Source: Acanthococcus lagerstroemiae
Lineage: Eukaryota; Arthropoda; Insecta; Hemiptera; Eriococcidae
Direction: 5' to 3'
Length of the DNA stretch: 64,000 bases
Assembly: GCA_031841125.1 (NCBI GenBank)
Contig: CM063113.1
Location: forward strand, 27,177,312 to 27,241,311
Position numbers and translations under genes: made by a program. Positions 1 through 10,511 of this stretch are shown in pieces. The notes beneath the pieces are model-generated. The model saw only the letters and a program-made list of their open reading frames with translations. It was not told where the DNA came from and did not search any database. The stretch's first letter is position 1. The number at the start of each line of letters is the position of its first letter.

Positions 1-109
1 AAAAATTACTAGACTTTTTAAAACGTGGAAGAAACACTAGACTTCCTGTTATATCACTAGCATTCGCATCGTTGACCAAATGTCCTTTTCTCGGTCAAGC
101 GTCGCCTGA

Positions 110-466
110 GGACGTCGAGCAGGTACAGCCCCTAGGTACCCTCCATGCTTATGGAACCAGTATCGGACTGCCATCAATAAGTCATACCGTATGAACAACA
201 TATCTGAAGGCTGGCATAACCGGTTCCGTCTTGTGATTGGTAAGGACCATCCTGATTTGTATACACTACTTCGAGAACTGCAAAAGGAGCAAGGGTTTAT
301 GGAAATATGCATCACTGAACTGGCAATGGGGAAGAAAGTGAAAGCAGCACCAACGAAGAAGTGCAGCGAGTTACAGACCAGGTTGGAATCCATTGCAGCT
401 GAATCTAACGCTCGACCTAGAATGAAGTATATGCGAGCAATCGCTGCTAATGTAAACATCTCATGA
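110..466 (+). pseudogene. MULE-type transposase, C-terminal remnant
   Basis: The translation carries a block typical of the C-terminal end of Mutator-like (MULE) transposases in arthropods: an RYPP..LWNQY stretch, then NNISEGWHNRF, then a GKDHPDLY segment and a basic tail. The intact enzyme would cut and paste a MULE element. This is only the last ~118 residues. An in-frame TGA at 107-109 cuts it from any upstream part, and the window edge lies 109 bases further left. The ATG at 191 is internal to the conserved block and is not a believable start. The final ~20 codons recur near 3974 and 7099, so this tail belongs to the long tandem unit. Family assignment is by motif recognition; the break is seen directly. 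Confidence 0.75.
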
Positions 467-754
467 AGACTTATTTGTATTTGACTACGCATTACACATT
501 TGCACTTTGAAATTTTAGAGAAAAACGTTAGCAAAATTTGTTTTAGAAAATATGATCATTAGAGAGATTGACGTTAGAGAAATTTGCAATTAGGAACAAT
601 GGTTTTAGAGAAAATGTCGTGCAACGCCTTATTGTATAGCTGAGATCTCCTTTACTGCTCTCCGGTTGGGTGATGTGAAATGGAGAAACAGTGCTGACTC
701 ACGCACAGCGAGAAAATACCCACTTCTTTTAACAGTTGTTCTGGTTGCATGCGG

Positions 755-931
755 TAGACTGCCGGGAAATACCCGAGTACTGACATCCGCCATTTGAGTC
801 GCTTAGTGCCCTACAACCCCACGATAGATAGTTCGACATGCCGAAGGTTACACGTGGTGAATTGTGAATTGTCAGGCACCAAGCGACTCAAAATGGCGGA
901 TGCCAGTACTTGGGTGTTTCCCGGTGCTCTA
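755..931. mobile_element. 177-bp hairpin MITE (tandem unit copy 1)
   Basis: Inverted arms of about 55 bp (755-810 and 875-931), both starting TAGA and containing ACTG.CATCCGCCATTT, flank a loop of about 64 bases. The 7-bp sequence CATGCGG lies immediately on both sides (748-754 and 932-938), as expected for a target-site duplication. No ORF. The 7-bp duplication would fit a P, hAT or MULE relative, but the superfamily is not settled by sequence alone. Confidence 0.75.
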
Positions 932-1762
932 CATGCGGCACGCTGAGGCTGCGATGCTTCTCATTTCAATCAATTTGCAGAAAAATTGTCATTTGTTTAT
1001 CGCGAGATTGGGGTTTTGGGATCTCGAAGGGTACCAGATACAAAATGCGATGAGTAGGGAGCGGATTTTAATTAAATCGCATATTTGTCTGCGTCAAATG
1101 AGAAACGGTATAATTAAGATACTTTTACGTTTCAAGTCTTTGTGAGTGAAATGAGCTCTATTTGTTTCTGCAATATTTTGAATATTTGACCTATGAAAGC
1201 ATATTTTTGCATATTTTCGTAGTACAAATTTTTAACCGTTTCAGCGCATATTTCCTTAGCTTTCTGCTTCTTAACACATATTTCAGTAATTTTCAGTTTT
1301 CTTTTTCTTATAAGGTCGAAAAAAGTACATATTTTCAAAATCCTTCACTAGCGCGTTGAAAGAAAGAAAATAAAAATGAAGAAATTGCGTTTTCTTTACT
1401 ATAGCGCTCAAAGCGCCAATTTATGCTACCAGTTTCACAAGGTTCAGTATGCAAGCAGAGATGGAAAGCGATTCAATACGCTTCCACTTTTGGATTTTAC
1501 TTCTGACCTTGAAAGGTAAAACTTTTACTTTTGGCTTTTCGCTCTTTTAACATATGTTTTGCTTTTCGCTTGCGCTTTCCACTTACAACCTTCCTAATTT
1601 TTCAATTTCTTTCCATCTCTGTTCAATAACGCCTTAACTTTCGGATTTTGCTGCTGACCTCGTAAGATAAGACTATTACTTTTGGCGTTTCGCTCTTTCA
1701 ACATTTGTTTTGTTTTTAGCTTGCGCTTGTTACGCTCGCGTAGCTTGCGAACCCCTTATTTC

Positions 1763-2832
1763 TGTGGCGTAGAAACGTGCGATTACGCGCGTCAAAATTA
1801 ACGTCACGACGTTCACCGGCATTAGGACGTCCTCTCTTCTCTGCTTTCCCGCAACCGCTTTTCCACCTTCCCCCTCGGTCTATCCTAGTCATTCTGCATG
1901 AAAATTCTTGCCGTTTTCCGCCCTCTACCCCTACCGCACTGCTGTCATCGCTACTAATTGCACCGATGAGTGCGAGCTGGAATTTTTTCCGATGGTCTTG
2001 TCCATACTTTTTCATCGTTTTTCTTTCTCTTGAATTGTTCGTACCTCTTACCGTGCTTGCCGTTGTTATAGGCCTTTTTTCACGATTTACTTCGAGTTTT
2101 TCGAATTTCAGTTTCTGTTTGCATTTTTCTTCGAAGTTTTTCCTAAGAATTTTATCGTTTATCGTGGACTTTTTCCACGTCGAATACCGCGACCAGCAGT
2201 GTATTTTTTAGAGTTTCCGCGACCTGCTGAACGCCGTGACCGCTGGTATCTTTTTCAGACCACGAAGTGAACCGCGTGTTCGTGAATCTTTGCGTGGCCC
2301 TTTTGGCCAGCCGTCCACTTCGCGACCGTCACCGCCACCCGCCGAAATCCAGTTCCTTTTTTTTCTTTTTTTCTTATTTTTTTCGTTTAATAAATTAATG
2401 TGTTTGCGTTGATGTGTAACCATGCCTTTTTCTTTTTCAAACACCACAGTGACCGCGACATGAGGTCGTAAGTACCCTTCTTTGTAAGAGAGAATGTAAG
2501 GGACGATGGCTTAGAGAGAGAGATGCTTTAATTTTCTTTTTACTTTTCTCGCTTCTGGCCCCGGAACTATAGAATATTCAACATGTGATCTGGGTAACCG
2601 CCTTCCAAAGCCCTGGCAACTCCCGCTCCCTGGGTGAGTCTCGTATGAGCTAGTCGTGGCTTTTCCCAGGCCCTTTCGGATGCCTGCATTTTTTGAGCGT
2701 TGACGCCGATTTTCTGACTTAAGCACGTACCAGCTGATAAACGGAAGGTATCAGCAGTACACTGTGCACATGTTTGTGAGCGATCGAAATACCTTGGTTT
2801 TTCTTTGGTTGGTCGTTCATAAAAATGCCACA
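1763..2832. mobile_element. Solo LTR inserted in tandem unit copy 1
   Basis: Compared with copy 3 (near 9440), copy 1 has 1070 extra bases that begin TGTGGC and end GCCACA, the canonical TG...CA inverted ends of an LTR. They are flanked by the 4-bp duplication TTTC (1759-1762 and 2833-2836). Copy 3 shows the empty site, reading straight from CCCCTTATTTC into AGAGAGAAACCC. An AATAAA signal lies near 2389 in a T-rich tract. No internal retroelement coding is present, so this is a solo LTR left by LTR-LTR recombination. A 4-bp duplication suits a Gypsy-type integrase. ORFs predicted across it have no coding meaning that I can see. Confidence 0.85.
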
Positions 2833-2935
2833 TTTCAGAGAGAAACCCAGCTCGTAGCGCTGGCAACGAGTCTCTCGGAGGGTTGTTTTTTTTACATCCT
2901 CCAGAATACGTCACGACTGGTGAAAGCGGCCACGG

Positions 2936-2990
2936 TCAGGCTATATAAACTCGAATGGACAGCCGTTCGAGAGCACTTCTTCAGAGCGAG
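2936..2990 (+). promoter_or_regulatory. TATA-box promoter of unit copy 1
   Basis: TATATAA at 2942-2948 sits in a conserved context (GGTCAGGCTATATAAACTCG) repeated at 9549 in copy 3. A TTCAGAGCGAGG start-like sequence follows about 40 bases downstream. About 650 bases further on, the gag-like ORF begins. The arrangement fits the U3/R border of an LTR. Transcription start is inferred only. Confidence 0.55.
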
Positions 2991-3017
2991 GCTTACTGGC
3001 AGTTCTACTTTGGTTTG

Positions 3018-3415
3018 CTCCGCTGCGTGCTGCATCCAGTATCTGGGGCACCGTTAAGGGTACCCAAATCGAGAAACTTCGATTCGCTCCCGTCGCAGCA
3101 TCCGTATGTCTGGTGCTCCGGGCACGAACTGAAGTGAGGTCGCATTCTGTTTCGACATACTCCGCTGCGTGCTGCATCCAGCATCTGGTGCACCGTTGCG
3201 GATATTCGGACTGAGAATCTTCGATACGCTCCCGTCGCAGCATCCAAATGTCTGATGCTCCGGGCACGAACCGAAAAGGGGTCGCATTCTGCTTCGAAAT
3301 ACTCCCCTGCGTGCTACATCCAGTATCTGGTGCACCGCCGCGGATAGTCGAACCGAGAACCTTTGATACTCTCCCGTCGCAGCATCCAGATGTCTGGTGC
3401 TCCGGGACAGAACCA
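3018..3415 (+). repeat. 142-bp minisatellite, about 2.8 copies
   Basis: The phrase CTCC(G/C)CTGCGTGCT recurs at 3018, 3160 and 3302, an exact 142-bp period. Each monomer is itself dimeric: a GCATCCAGTATCTGGTGC half and a GCATCCAGATGTCTGGTGC half, each an imperfect palindrome. Because 142 is not a multiple of 3, the repeat makes overlapping antisense ORFs in all frames, which are artefacts. It lies just downstream of the TATA box, so it would be transcribed leader. Confidence 0.9.
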
Positions 3416-3595
3416 TTGCGACGCCTACGACCTCCGACCAAACAAGGGCAAGTACTAGGTCTATCCGTAAAGCCTCCCCGTGCCTCTGTCGTTCACTTGT
3501 AAATAGTACAGTAAGAGAAGTCTTAATACAGTTACGATTTCAAACCTCGTGTAATTATTTCTCCGGCGCTGACGAACCTCACAAACTTACACTCA

Positions 3596-3892
3596 ATGTC
3601 TTATAACCTCCGTTCGAGGAAATTAGACCTAACACTGGGAAGCTTGCCTAATTCAACCGAGGCTACCACGCGGACTTCCCTCGTTGCACCAATGGCCACC
3701 CCACAAACTTCCCCAAATCGCCCTGGAAACCAAGCCCAACGGCAAAGTGCACCCCCAATTTTCGCCCGCAAAACGTTCTTCGCCTCCCGGGCTCAGGGGA
3801 ACTATAAGGGTCCCCCAAAAGGAGGAAAGGAATGTTGTATTTACGCTAGCGAGTCGGATAAAAGTTCTTATAACCGTAAGGTTTTAAATTAA
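3596..3892 (+). CDS. Gag-like ORF start, truncated (unit copy 1)
   Basis: An ATG opens a 98-residue frame beginning MSYNLRSRK, followed by a Ser/Thr/Pro-rich stretch. The YNLRSR opening is common in gag proteins of retroelements. The frame then ends and runs into sequence leading to the next unit copy. The same start is found at 10067 in copy 3. It lies downstream of the TATA promoter and minisatellite, which supports a transcribed leader followed by gag. No capsid, zinc knuckle or protease is present. The retroelement reading is an inference; it could instead be a chance ORF carried with the repeat. Confidence 0.4.
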   Translation: MSYNLRSRKLDLTLGSLPNSTEATTRTSLVAPMATPQTSPNRPGNQAQRQSAPPIFARKTFFASRAQGNYKGPPKGGKECCIYASESDKSSYNRKVLN

Positions 3893-4299
3893 TTATCTAC
3901 CATTCGTCATCGTTTATATATAGTACTAGTTGAAATTAACTCAATATCTTGAAAACGAACCGATAAAGCGTGCAGCTAAATCTAACGCTCGACCTAATGA
4001 ATATAGGGACAACGTGAAATGAAACATCTTATAAATTTATTTGTATTTGATACCTTTACCATTGCACTTGAAATTTCAGAAATACGTTAGCAAAATTTGT
4101 TTTAGAAATATATTATTAGAGAATTGAGTTAGAAAATTTGCAATTAGAAAATTTTTAGAGAAAATGTTTACACCCTTATTGTATAGCTGAGATCTCCTTT
4201 ACTGCTCTCCGGTTGGGTGATGTGAAATGGAGAAACAGTGCTGCCTCATGTACAGCGAGAAAATACCACTTCTTTTAACAATTGTTCGGGTTGCATGCG

Positions 4300-4473
4300 T
4301 AGACTGCCGGGAAATACCCGAGTACTGAACCCGCCATTTGAGTCGCTTAGTGCCCACGACCCCACGATAGATAGTTCGACATGCCGAAGGTTACACGTGG
4401 TGAATTGTGAACTGTTAGGCACCAAGCCGACTCAAAATGGCGGATGCCAGTACTCGGTGTTCTCGGTGCTCTA
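4300..4473. mobile_element. Hairpin MITE (tandem unit copy 2)
   Basis: Same foldback as at 755-931, with the TAGACTGCCGGG left arm and the right arm ending GGTGCTCTA. Its last TA is the target of the pogo-like MITE that follows directly. Confidence 0.7.
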
Positions 4474-5429
4474 CAGTGGTGTTCGAATTATTACACTCAA
4501 CGCGAAAATACTGTGCATCCCGGTACGTGGTATTGCATGCTCACACGGTGTCACTATTTCAACATCAGGACGTATCGATTGGAGGGGGGGGGGGGACTTC
4601 GCTCCTGACTGTAAGAATTTTTCACTCAATGGTTGGGGCAGTCGGAGAAATTTACCTTTTCAGTCGGGCGGAGTTTGCAATTTAAAGTAGATGGATCAAA
4701 AGTTGGGAAAATTCCTACAAGTCAAAGTTTTTTTTCTTGCTTTGATACTTGGAATTCTGAGTTGAGTCAGTTGGGATTTTTCACAATTTCCCCCTTCCAA
4801 AAAAAAAAAAACCTCTTCGGTACGTCCCGGCGTTGAGGCATTACAGTAGGCTGCAGCCTACTATAATGCCTTAACGCCGAAGCAAAGAGCAGTGATGAAA
4901 TAGTGACACCGCGTAAGCGTGCAATACCAGAGAGGGGAAATTTAAGCCAATAATCTCTCAAGTCAAAGCTTCAGCTTATTTTGAGCATTTTTTAAGCCCT
5001 TCAGAAGCAGTTGTTGCCTTCTCATTAAGCGCAAAGCAAGTCATAAAGAAAGAGCTGATAGGTTGCTGATGGCTCTTCAAACACATTTATTTTTAAATAA
5101 TCAATGAAATGATACACGGTCGTCAAGAATGAGTCGTGAATTAGCTGAAATTCAATTTGGAAATATTATAGAACAGTTGAACTTCATAGATGATAAAATG
5201 TGGCTTTTTGAATTCTACGTCGATTTCATATTAATTGACTATAATGTCGAGTAAAATTGCCGACTTATCGAGAAAAAATTTAAAAAGCCGATATTAGCGC
5301 TTAAAAGCTAATTGATAAGAACAAAAGGGCCTACAGTTCAAGTGGATAGCGAACACTTATCACCCACAACACGTTAAGTCACAGCACAGCAATTCTCGAG
5401 TATGATGTATTAATTCTGAACATCCCCTG
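4474..5429. mobile_element. Pogo-like MITE, copy in unit 2
   Basis: A 956-bp insertion beginning CAGTGGTGTTCGAATTATTA and ending with a degraded inverted version (ACATCCCCTG). It holds a 52-bp near-perfect palindrome at 4828-4879 centred on GGCTGCAGCC. TA target duplication and CAGT ends point to the Tc1/mariner-pogo group. No transposase coding. The better preserved copy is at 7635-8589. Confidence 0.7.
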
Positions 5430-7458
5430 TTAATGCGCAGGCTGACTTGCTTCCTTCGTGATGCTTCTCGTTTCAATGCAATTATGTCCAGAAAAATTGG
5501 TATTTGTTATCCCAGATCGTTGGGGTTTTAGGAAATCTGAATGGCGTTACCGATACAAAATGCGAATAGATCTATAGATGAGCGATTTTAATTAAATCGC
5601 ATATTTGTCTGCTTCAAATGAGAAACGGTATATATGTAAGAAACATTTACGTTGATCAAGTACTTTGTCAATGAAATGTACGTCTATTGAGTATGCAATA
5701 TTTTCATATTGACCTTTGAAACATATTTCTTGCAATATTTCGTCATTTTTAGTACAAATTTTAATCTATTCAGCGCTATTTCCTTAGTTTTTGCGTTTAA
5801 ATATTTTCAGTAATTTTCATTTGTTCCCTTTTCAAAATCGAAAAAAGCTACATGTTTAAGGTCTTACTGCGCGTTTGAAAGAAAGAGAACAACAATTTAC
5901 AAGCTTTCTTTCATATCGCTCCAAGCGCCTATATTATGACTGGCCCAATTTTACAATTCATTGCACATCAGAGATGAAAGCCGATTAATACGTTCCACTG
6001 TGATTTCTTCTGACTTGAAGGAAAAACTTACTTTTGCTTTTCCTGTCACAATGTTTTGCTTTCGCTTAGGCCGCTTCGCTAGTCCTGCTTTTTATTTCTT
6101 TCCATCTTCGATTCATAACCATCTTGATTTGCGTCACGTCGTAAAGTAAGGACTCACTTTGCGCTTACATCACAAATTGGCTTTTTAGCTAGCGCTTTTA
6201 CGTCCGTCAGCATTCAGAAAACCCCTATTTAATAGAAACCCGGCTTTGGGACCGGTCCTGAAGAACCTCGAGGTTTTTTTTTACACCCCGAATCGGCATG
6301 ACAACCGGATCTCCAAAGTGGGAAGGGACGGATAGAGGTTTCCTTGGGTCCAGGATTTAAACCCGGGTACGGGTTCAGGACAGGACCGGTTTCGGATTTT
6401 CCCCAGGTCCCCACTCCAAAAGGCCCGCGGAGCAGTGAATAAAAAACCCCGAGCAACCAACGGGCCTCAACAGACGTGATCGAACATCCTAGGGGTATTC
6501 ACACACCCTTACTTATGCCCCCGACCATCCTTCGGAAACTGGGAAAAAGCGCCCAATACTACTGAAGCGAAAGTCAAGCGCTGAAGGCCCTACGACGGAA
6601 AGGTCTGATTTACAACCCCCTTACCCCCGGGTCGAGTAGTCGAAACGCCGCCAAGGCCGTGGAAAAAGTGGGCCACGATCCTTCGGGGCGCCTTAGGAGA
6701 ACGGAATTAAAAAAAACCGGAACGCTAAAATCCTTAAGAATCAATCAAACCGGGCCATTTCCCAAACTCCAACGACTCTGGGAACCTTTGGGCAACGTTC
6801 CGAGGCGCACCGTCATCGAAACCAATAGACGCCAAGGCAGTCAGTTCGGCAAAAATTTCCCCCGGGTTTTTGAAAAAGGGGAAGTCGCCGTGGCCCCGCA
6901 GCCCTCGCGGGGGACCCCCCCAGGCCCGTCAGCGAGTTCGGATAAGAACAGGTTCTTATCTAAACCGGCTAACGGTTATGTTCAATTATTATTATGCATA
7001 AGCACAGTTCGATCATCGCTTAGTATAGTATAGAGTACCTAGTTGAAAATGTAACTCTAAGTCAGTCTTGAATAAACTGAACAACGATAAAGCCGAGTGC
7101 AGCTAAATCTAACGCTCGACCTAGAATGAAGTATATGCGAGCAATCGCTGCTAATGTAAACATCTTATGAAGACTTATTTGTATTTGACTACGCATTACA
7201 CATTTGCACTTTGAAATTTCAGAGAATAACGTTAGCAAAATTTGTTTTAGAAAATATGATTATTAGAGAAATTGACGTTAGAGAAATTTGCAATTAGGAA
7301 CAATGGTTTTAGAGAAAATGTTGTACAACGCCTTATTGTATAGCTGAGATCTCCTTTACTGCTCTCCGGTTGGGTGATGTGAAATGGAGAAACAGTGCTG
7401 CCTCATGTACAGCGAGAAAATACCCACTTCTTTTAACAATTGTTCTGGTTGCATGCGG

Positions 7459-7634
7459 TAGACTGCCGGGAAATACCCGAGTACTGACATCCGCCATTTG
7501 AGTCGCTTAGTGCCCTACGACCCCACGATAGATAGTTCGACATGCCGAAGGTTACACGTGGTGAATTGTGAACTGTTAGGCACCAAGCGACTCAAAATGG
7601 CGGATGCCAGTACTCGGGTGTTCTCGGTGCTCTA
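7459..7634. mobile_element. Hairpin MITE (tandem unit copy 3)
   Basis: Same element as 755-931. Left arm 7459-7514 and right arm 7579-7634. The left CATGCGG flank is preserved; the right flank is displaced beyond the pogo-like MITE inserted at its terminal TA. Confidence 0.75.
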
Positions 7635-8589
7635 CAGTGGTGTTCGAATTATTACACTCAACGCGAGAATACTGTGCATGCGGTACGTGGTATTGCATGC
7701 TCACACGGTGTCACTATTTCAACATCAGGGACGTATCGATCTGGAGGGGGGGGGGGGGACTTCGCTCCTGACTGTAAGAATTTTTCACTCAATGGTTGGG
7801 CAGTCGGAGAAATTTACCATTTCAGTCGGGCGGAGTTTGCAAATTTCAGTAGATGGATCAAAAGTTGGAAAATTCCTACAAGTCAAAAGTTTTTTTTCTT
7901 GCTTTGATACTTGGGAATTCTGAGTTGAGTCAGTTGGGACTTTCACAATTTCCCCCTTCCATAAAAAAAAAACCTCTTCGGTACGTCCCGGCGTTGAGGC
8001 ATTACAGTAGGCTGCAGCCTACTATAATGCCTTAACGCCGAAGCAAAGAGCAGTGATGAAATAGTGACACCGCGTAAGCGTGCAATACCAGAGATGGAAA
8101 TTTAAGCCAATAATCTCTCAAGTCAAAGCTTCAGCTTATTTTTGAGCAGTTTTTAAGCCCTTCAGAAGCAGTTGTTGCCTTCTCTATTAAGCGCAAAGCA
8201 AGTCATAAAGAAAGAGCTGAGTTGCTGATTGGCTCTTCAAACACATTTATTTTTTAAATAATCAATGAAATGATACACGGTCGTCAAGAATGAGCTGGTA
8301 GATTAGCTGAAATTCAATTTGGAAATATTATAGAACAGTTGAACTTCATAGATGATAAAATGTGGTTTTTGAATTCTACGGTCGATTTCATATTGAATTG
8401 ACTATAATGTCGAGTAAAATTGCCGACTTATCGAGAAAAAATTTAAAAAGCCGATAGTTAAGCGCTTAAAAGCTAATGATAAGAACAAAAGGCCACAGTT
8501 CAAGTGGATAGCGATCCACTTATCACCCCCGTACCACGTACCGCACGCACAGCATTCTCGCGTTGAGTCTAATAATTCGAACATCTCTG
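7635..8589. mobile_element. Pogo-like MITE, copy in unit 3
   Basis: Terminal inverted repeats of more than 50 bp: the left end reads CAGTGGTGTTCGAATTATTA and the right end, reverse-complemented, reads CAGAGATGTTCGAATTATTA. TA lies on both sides (7633-7634 and 8590-8591). Copy 1 shows the empty site, GGTGCTCTACATGCGG, with a single TA. A 52-bp palindrome at 7989-8040 lies near the middle. Ends and TA duplication fit a non-autonomous pogo/Tc1-mariner element. The short ORFs in it do not resemble a transposase. Confidence 0.85.
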
Positions 8590-8599
8590 TACATGCCGC

Positions 8600-9440
8600 A
8601 GGCTGAGGCTGCGTTCCTTCGTGATGCTTCTCGTTTCAATCAATTTGCAGAAAAATTGTCATTTGTTTATCGCGAGATTGGGGTTTTGGGATCTCGAAGG
8701 GTACCAGATACAAAATGCGATGAGTATGGAGCGGATTTTAATTAAATCGCATATTTGTCTGCGTCAAATGAGAAACGGTATAATTAAAATACTTTTACGT
8801 ATCAAGTCTTTGTGAATGAAATGAGCTCTATTTGTGTTTGCAATATTTTGCATATTTGACCTATGAAAGCATATTTTTGCATATTTTCGTCATTTTTAGT
8901 ACAAATTTTTAACCGTTTCAGCGCATATTTCCTTAGTTTTCTGCTTCTTAACACATATTTCAGTAATTTTCAATTTTCTTTTTCTTAAAAAGTCGAAAAA
9001 AGTACACATTTTTAAAATTCTTCACTAGCGCGTTGAAAGAAAGAAAAAAAAAATTTAAAAATTGCGTTTTCTTTACTATAGCGCTCCAAGCGCCTATTTA
9101 TGCTGCCAATTTCACAAAGTTCAGTTGCAAGCAGAGATGGAAAGCGATTCAATACGCTTCCACTTTTGGATTTTACTTCTGACCTTGAAGGTAAAACTTT
9201 TACTTTTGGCTTTTCGCTCTTTTAACATATGTTTTGCTTTTCGCTTGCGCTTTCCGCTTACAACTTTCCTCGTTTTTCAATTTCTTTCCATCTCTGTTCA
9301 ATAACGCCTTAACTTTTGGATTTTGCTGCTGACCTCGTAAGATAAGACTATTACTTTTGGCGTTTCGCTCTTTCAACATTTGTTTTGTTTTTAGCTTGCG
9401 CTTGTTACGCTCGCGTAGCTTGCGAACCCCTTATTTCAGA
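8600..9440. other. Noncoding part of unit copy 3
   Basis: Repeats the sequence at 933-1760 of copy 1. It is AT-rich, with recurring GCATATTT and CTTTTCGCT motifs and no believable ORF. This is the clean version without the solo LTR. Confidence 0.6.
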
Positions 9441-9548
9441 GAGAAACCCGGCTCGTAGCGCGACCGTGTCGCTGGCAACGAACCTCTCGGAGGGTTGTTT
9501 TTTTTTACACCCTCCAGAATACGTCACGACTGGTGAAAGCGGCCACGG

Positions 9549-9600
9549 TCAGGCTATATAAACTCGAATGGACAGCCGTTCGAGAGCACTTCTTCAGAGC
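9549..9600 (+). promoter_or_regulatory. TATA-box promoter of unit copy 3
   Basis: TATATAA at 9555-9561 in the same context as 2942, followed by the same TTCAGAGCGAGG sequence. Conservation between copies supports a real promoter. Confidence 0.55.
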
Positions 9601-9630
9601 GAGGCTTACTGGCAGTTCTACTTTGGTTTG

Positions 9631-9885
9631 CTCCGCTGCGTGCTGCATCCAGTATCTGGGGCACCGTTAAGGATACCCAAATCGAGAAACTTAGATTCGC
9701 TCCCGTCGCAGCATCCGTATGTCTGGTGCTCTGGGCACGAACTGAAGTGAGGTCGCATTCTGCTCCGACATACTCCGCTGCGTGCTGCATCCAGCATCTG
9801 GTGCACCGTTGCGGATATTCGGATTGAGAATCTTCGATACGCTCCCGTCGCAGCATCCAGATGTCTGGTGCTCGAGGACAGAACC
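9631..9885 (+). repeat. 142-bp minisatellite, about 1.8 copies
   Basis: Same monomer as 3018-3415, with starts at 9631 and 9773 (period 142). Copy number differs by one from unit 1, showing expansion or contraction since duplication. Confidence 0.9.
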
Positions 9886-10066
9886 ATTGCGACGCCTACG
9901 ACCTCCGACCAAACAAGGGCAAGTACTAGGTCTCTCCGTAAAGCCGCCCCGTGCCTCTGTCGTTCATTTGTAAATAGTACAGTAAGAGAAGTTCTAATAC
10001 AGTTACGATTTCAAACCTCGTGTAATTATTTCTCCGGCGCTGACGAACTTCACAAACTCACACTAA

Positions 10067-10187
10067 ATGTCTTATAACCTCCGTTCGAGGAAATTACACC
10101 TAACACCGGGAAGCTTGCCTAATTCAACCGAGGCTACCACGCGGACTTCCCTCGTTGCACCAATGGCCACCCCACAAACTTCCCCCG
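10067..10187 (+). CDS. Gag-like ORF start, truncated (unit copy 3)
   Basis: ATG at 10067 opens the same MSYNLRSRK frame as 3596, with a few substitutions. Homology to copy 1 ends near 10187, after about 40 codons, and the frame then runs into unrelated sequence. This is a truncation of the unit, not a working gene. Confidence 0.4.
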
Positions 10188-10190
10188 GCG

Positions 10191-10511
10191 TAACACGCTT
10201 TTCTTATAAAACTTTTCGCTTTTCAGTTTCTTCCTATCTCTGACTGCAAGGCCCGCAATTCTTCTTTTAACGTTAGAACAAGGTACAGCTCTTCGGGCTC
10301 TTTAAAGTGACATCCATATCATTAGGGCATATTTTACGTTTTCAGCGCATATTTTGTCACATAAATCGGAAAAACGTTACTTTTACGTGTTCGTTCTACG
10401 CTTTACGTTTTACGCGTTGGCACGCAACGGAAAAAAGGGGTTATCTTGGAGCGTGACGAAAATCGCATTACGGGCTAGCTAGGCTGGCTGGCAACGGGAA
10501 TTATTATCTGA
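10191..10511. other. Unassigned repeat-like sequence
   Basis: No gene seen. TTTTCGCTTTTCAGTTTC and GCATATTTT motifs resemble the tract at 1150-1700, so it may be a diverged relative of the unit's noncoding part. Similar motifs recur just after the foldback (about 11036-11090). Confidence 0.3.

Larger units (their letters stand above)
398..3890 (+). repeat. Long tandem unit, copy 1
   Basis: First of three consecutive copies of a composite unit. The order is: MULE transposase tail, a short noncoding tract, a hairpin MITE, a tract rich in GCATATTT and TTTTCGCT motifs (about 1150-1750), a solo LTR insertion (1763-2832), a TATA promoter, a 142-bp minisatellite and a gag-like ORF start. Copy 2 restarts at 3974 with the same GCTAAATCTAACGCTCGACC sequence. 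The unit is about 1.07 kb longer than it would be without the solo LTR, and it lacks the pogo-like MITE found in copies 2 and 3. Confidence 0.85.
3974..7098 (+). repeat. Long tandem unit, copy 2 (indel-rich)
   Basis: Second copy of the unit. The part 4150-4980 is close to copy 3, but the flanks carry many scattered single-base losses. From about 6230 to 7020 the sequence can be matched to the promoter, minisatellite and gag region of copies 1 and 3 only in fragments (for example GAAACCCGGCT, poly-T, ACACCC, then a GCGAGT.CGGATAA..TTCTTAT block near the end). The ORF at 6659-7033 is not credible. This is either an old copy or poorly corrected assembly. Confidence 0.75.
7099..10190 (+). repeat. 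Long tandem unit, copy 3
   Basis: Third copy, close to copy 1 wherever both are present. It contains the last codons of the MULE tail, the hairpin MITE interrupted at its end by the pogo-like MITE, the TTTTCGCT-rich tract, the TATA promoter, the minisatellite and the gag-like ORF start. It breaks off near 10187 inside the gag-like ORF, where the sequence switches to a different repeat (CCCGGCGTAACACG). Confidence 0.85.

Noticed and set aside
2941..3441. Overlapping antisense ORFs up to 166 codons over the minisatellite, with repeated GCCDG-type phrases
   Set aside because: They arise because a 142-bp repeat shifts frame each period; the repeated peptides appear in all three antisense frames. 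The same happens at 9554-9912.
6659..7033. 124-codon ORF in unit 2
   Set aside because: Lies in the poorly alignable part of copy 2; the corresponding part of copies 1 and 3 codes for something else, so it is an indel artefact.
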